This document shows, in pieces, positions 63,154-64,000 of a stretch of DNA of 64,000 nt. Within the stretch, counting starts at the first letter, position 1. Each line of letters starts with the position of its first letter. The DNA is taken from contig NZ_OY781470.1 in assembly GCF_963676935.1 (NCBI RefSeq), positions 1,832,680 through 1,896,679 of the forward strand. Reading direction: 5' to 3'. Origin of the DNA: Halarcobacter sp. (lineage in GTDB: Bacteria; Campylobacterota; Campylobacteria; Campylobacterales; Arcobacteraceae). The notes beneath the pieces were generated by a model, which saw only the letters and a program-made list of their open reading frames with translations, ran no database searches and was not told the origin of the DNA. A program made the translations under genes and the position numbers.

Positions 63154-64000
63154 ATAACTCTTTTTCAAGATACTCATATAAATATAAATATTGTCTAAGT
63201 TGTTTTATAGAATCTAATCTCAAACCATCTTCAATCCAAAATCTAATATTATCAGGAAGAGCATATGGTTTTAATAACTCTTTCTTTTTTTCATATGATA
63301 TTTTTTTATGTTCACTTAAAAGTGAAATATGTGATAAAACAGAAGAAATATTTAAATTTCTAATATGTGAAACCTCTTCTATACTTTTATTTTTACAGAT
63401 TAAATCGTAAGTTTCTAGATATGTTTTTGTAAGCTTTTTAAGTGGAGTTCTATTCTCTAGCTCTTCTTCAAACTCCTCTTTTATACTCTTTGAAAGTTCT
63501 AAAAAAGCCTCTCCATATTTTTCATACTTTACAAGCCCTACTCCATTTATATCCAACATTTGCTCTTTTGTAACTGGTAGTTTAATGGTAAACTCTTTTA
63601 ATGTTTTATCTCCAAATATAACATAAGCGGGAACTTCATACTCTAAAGCCATCTCTTTTCTAAGAGTTCTAAATTTTTCATATAATTGTTCATCAAAACT
63701 CAACTCTTCTACTTGCTCTTCAATTTTTTGTGCAATACCTAATTTATCAGAATCAATAAGCAGTTTTTCTTGACCTTTTAAGATTTTAAACCCAAGATTT
63801 GTTATCTTTAAAGCCCTGAAATCACCTAAAACTAAAGCTTGTATATCTATAAGTTTATCAGCAATAGCTACCCACTCATTTTTACTTTTTTCAACACCTA
63901 AACCATAAACACTAAGTTTATCATGACCAAATTCTAAAAGCTTTTTGTTTTTTGAACCCCTTAAAATATCAATTATATGATTTAAGCCAAACCTTTGTTC
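63152..64000 (-). CDS. recQ: RecQ-type helicase, C-terminal part
   Basis: 283 residues are visible; the frame is open to the right edge and the helicase core lies outside. The first residues 'RFGLNHIIDILRGSKNKKL' and 'GHDKLSVYGLGVEKSKNEW' are the RQC winged-helix region of RecQ. An HRDC domain follows ('EYEVPAYVIFGDKTLKEF', 'INGVGLVKYEKYGEAFL'), then a helix-turn-helix-like C-terminal region (about the last 85 residues). An internal ATG at 63703 should not be taken as the start. Confidence 0.9.
   Translation of the reverse strand, partial: EQRFGLNHIIDILRGSKNKKLLEFGHDKLSVYGLGVEKSKNEWVAIADKLIDIQALVLGDFRALKITNLGFKILKGQEKLLIDSDKLGIAQKIEEQVEELSFDEQLYEKFRTLRKEMALEYEVPAYVIFGDKTLKEFTIKLPVTKEQMLDINGVGLVKYEKYGEAFLELSKSIKEEFEEELENRTPLKKLTKTYLETYDLICKNKSIEEVSHIRNLNISSVLSHISLLSEHKKISYEKKKELLKPYALPDNIRFWIEDGLRLDSIKQLRQYLYLYEYLEKEL

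Noticed and set aside
1-64000. CRISPR array, insertion sequence, prophage or tRNA genes
   Set aside because: No spaced identical repeats, transposase, integrase or phage structural genes, and no cloverleaf-like sequence were seen; the phage-like style of the repeat protein at 22090 is isolated.

Overview
The window is very AT-rich chromosomal DNA. Gene content and order point to a free-living member of the Campylobacterota, most like Arcobacter and its relatives. The best evidence is an oorDABC 2-oxoglutarate:acceptor oxidoreductase operon, a three-domain desulforubrerythrin of the type known from Campylobacter jejuni, a run msbA-pyrD-M16 peptidase-(globin)-dapA-SDR-pgsA-rseP whose core order is shared with C. 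jejuni, an rpe/dnaQ neighbourhood, and a NavAb-like single-domain cation channel. I see no rRNA, tRNA, insertion sequence, prophage or CRISPR array. Both ends cut through genes: a Cache-domain protein on the left and recQ on the right.

Layout. 1-3.4 kb: split sensor system (Cache protein, OmpR-type regulator, histidine kinase) followed by the dihaem thiosulfate dehydrogenase tsdA. 3.4-5.8 kb (minus strand): AlaX-type editing protein, YqiA-like esterase, RNase H-like protein, DTW-domain tRNA modification enzyme. 5.9-10.4 kb: radA, hotdog thioesterase, ybeY, Ca/Na antiporter, and a Fur/PerR-type regulator divergent from desulforubrerythrin with a perfect long dyad between them. 10.5-22 kb (plus strand): secreted nuclease, murJ, msbA, pyrD, M16 peptidase, truncated globin, dapA, FabL-like reductase, pgsA, rseP, YggS. 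22-27 kb: an unusual internally duplicated leucine-rich-repeat protein, a small ORF, then minus-strand trpC, TPR lipoprotein, YkgJ-type protein and a TrmN6-like methyltransferase. 27-30 kb: oorDABC. 30-33.6 kb: a solute-binding lipoprotein overlapping a PAS histidine kinase with no ABC transporter. 33.6-36.2 kb (minus): small alarmone-hydrolase-like HD protein, dnaQ, trpF, rpe. 36.4-43.5 kb: cytosolic PAS chemoreceptor, pldA phospholipase, YkgJ and Nudix proteins, a second two-component system, a degenerate class II aldolase-like protein. 43.5-50.3 kb: YajQ, uracil uptake and salvage (uraA/upp, divergent), a BacNav-type channel with a calcium-channel-like filter, and purine uptake and salvage. 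50.4-53.4 kb: DUF89 protein, aminotransferase, AraC/GyrI regulator. 53.6-64 kb: double-Cache chemoreceptor, aat, fccAB sulfide dehydrogenase, methyltransferase, HBM chemoreceptor, panE, a hypothetical protein, recQ.

Functional picture. The cell appears motile, with three chemoreceptors of different sensor type. It appears to oxidise reduced sulfur (TsdA, FccAB), to handle peroxide under low oxygen, to run a reductive-type or microaerobic TCA step through OorDABC, and to salvage nucleobases. The regions most worth following up are the Cache/RR/HK/tsdA unit, the orphan binding-protein/kinase pair, the channel filter, and the duplicated repeat protein.
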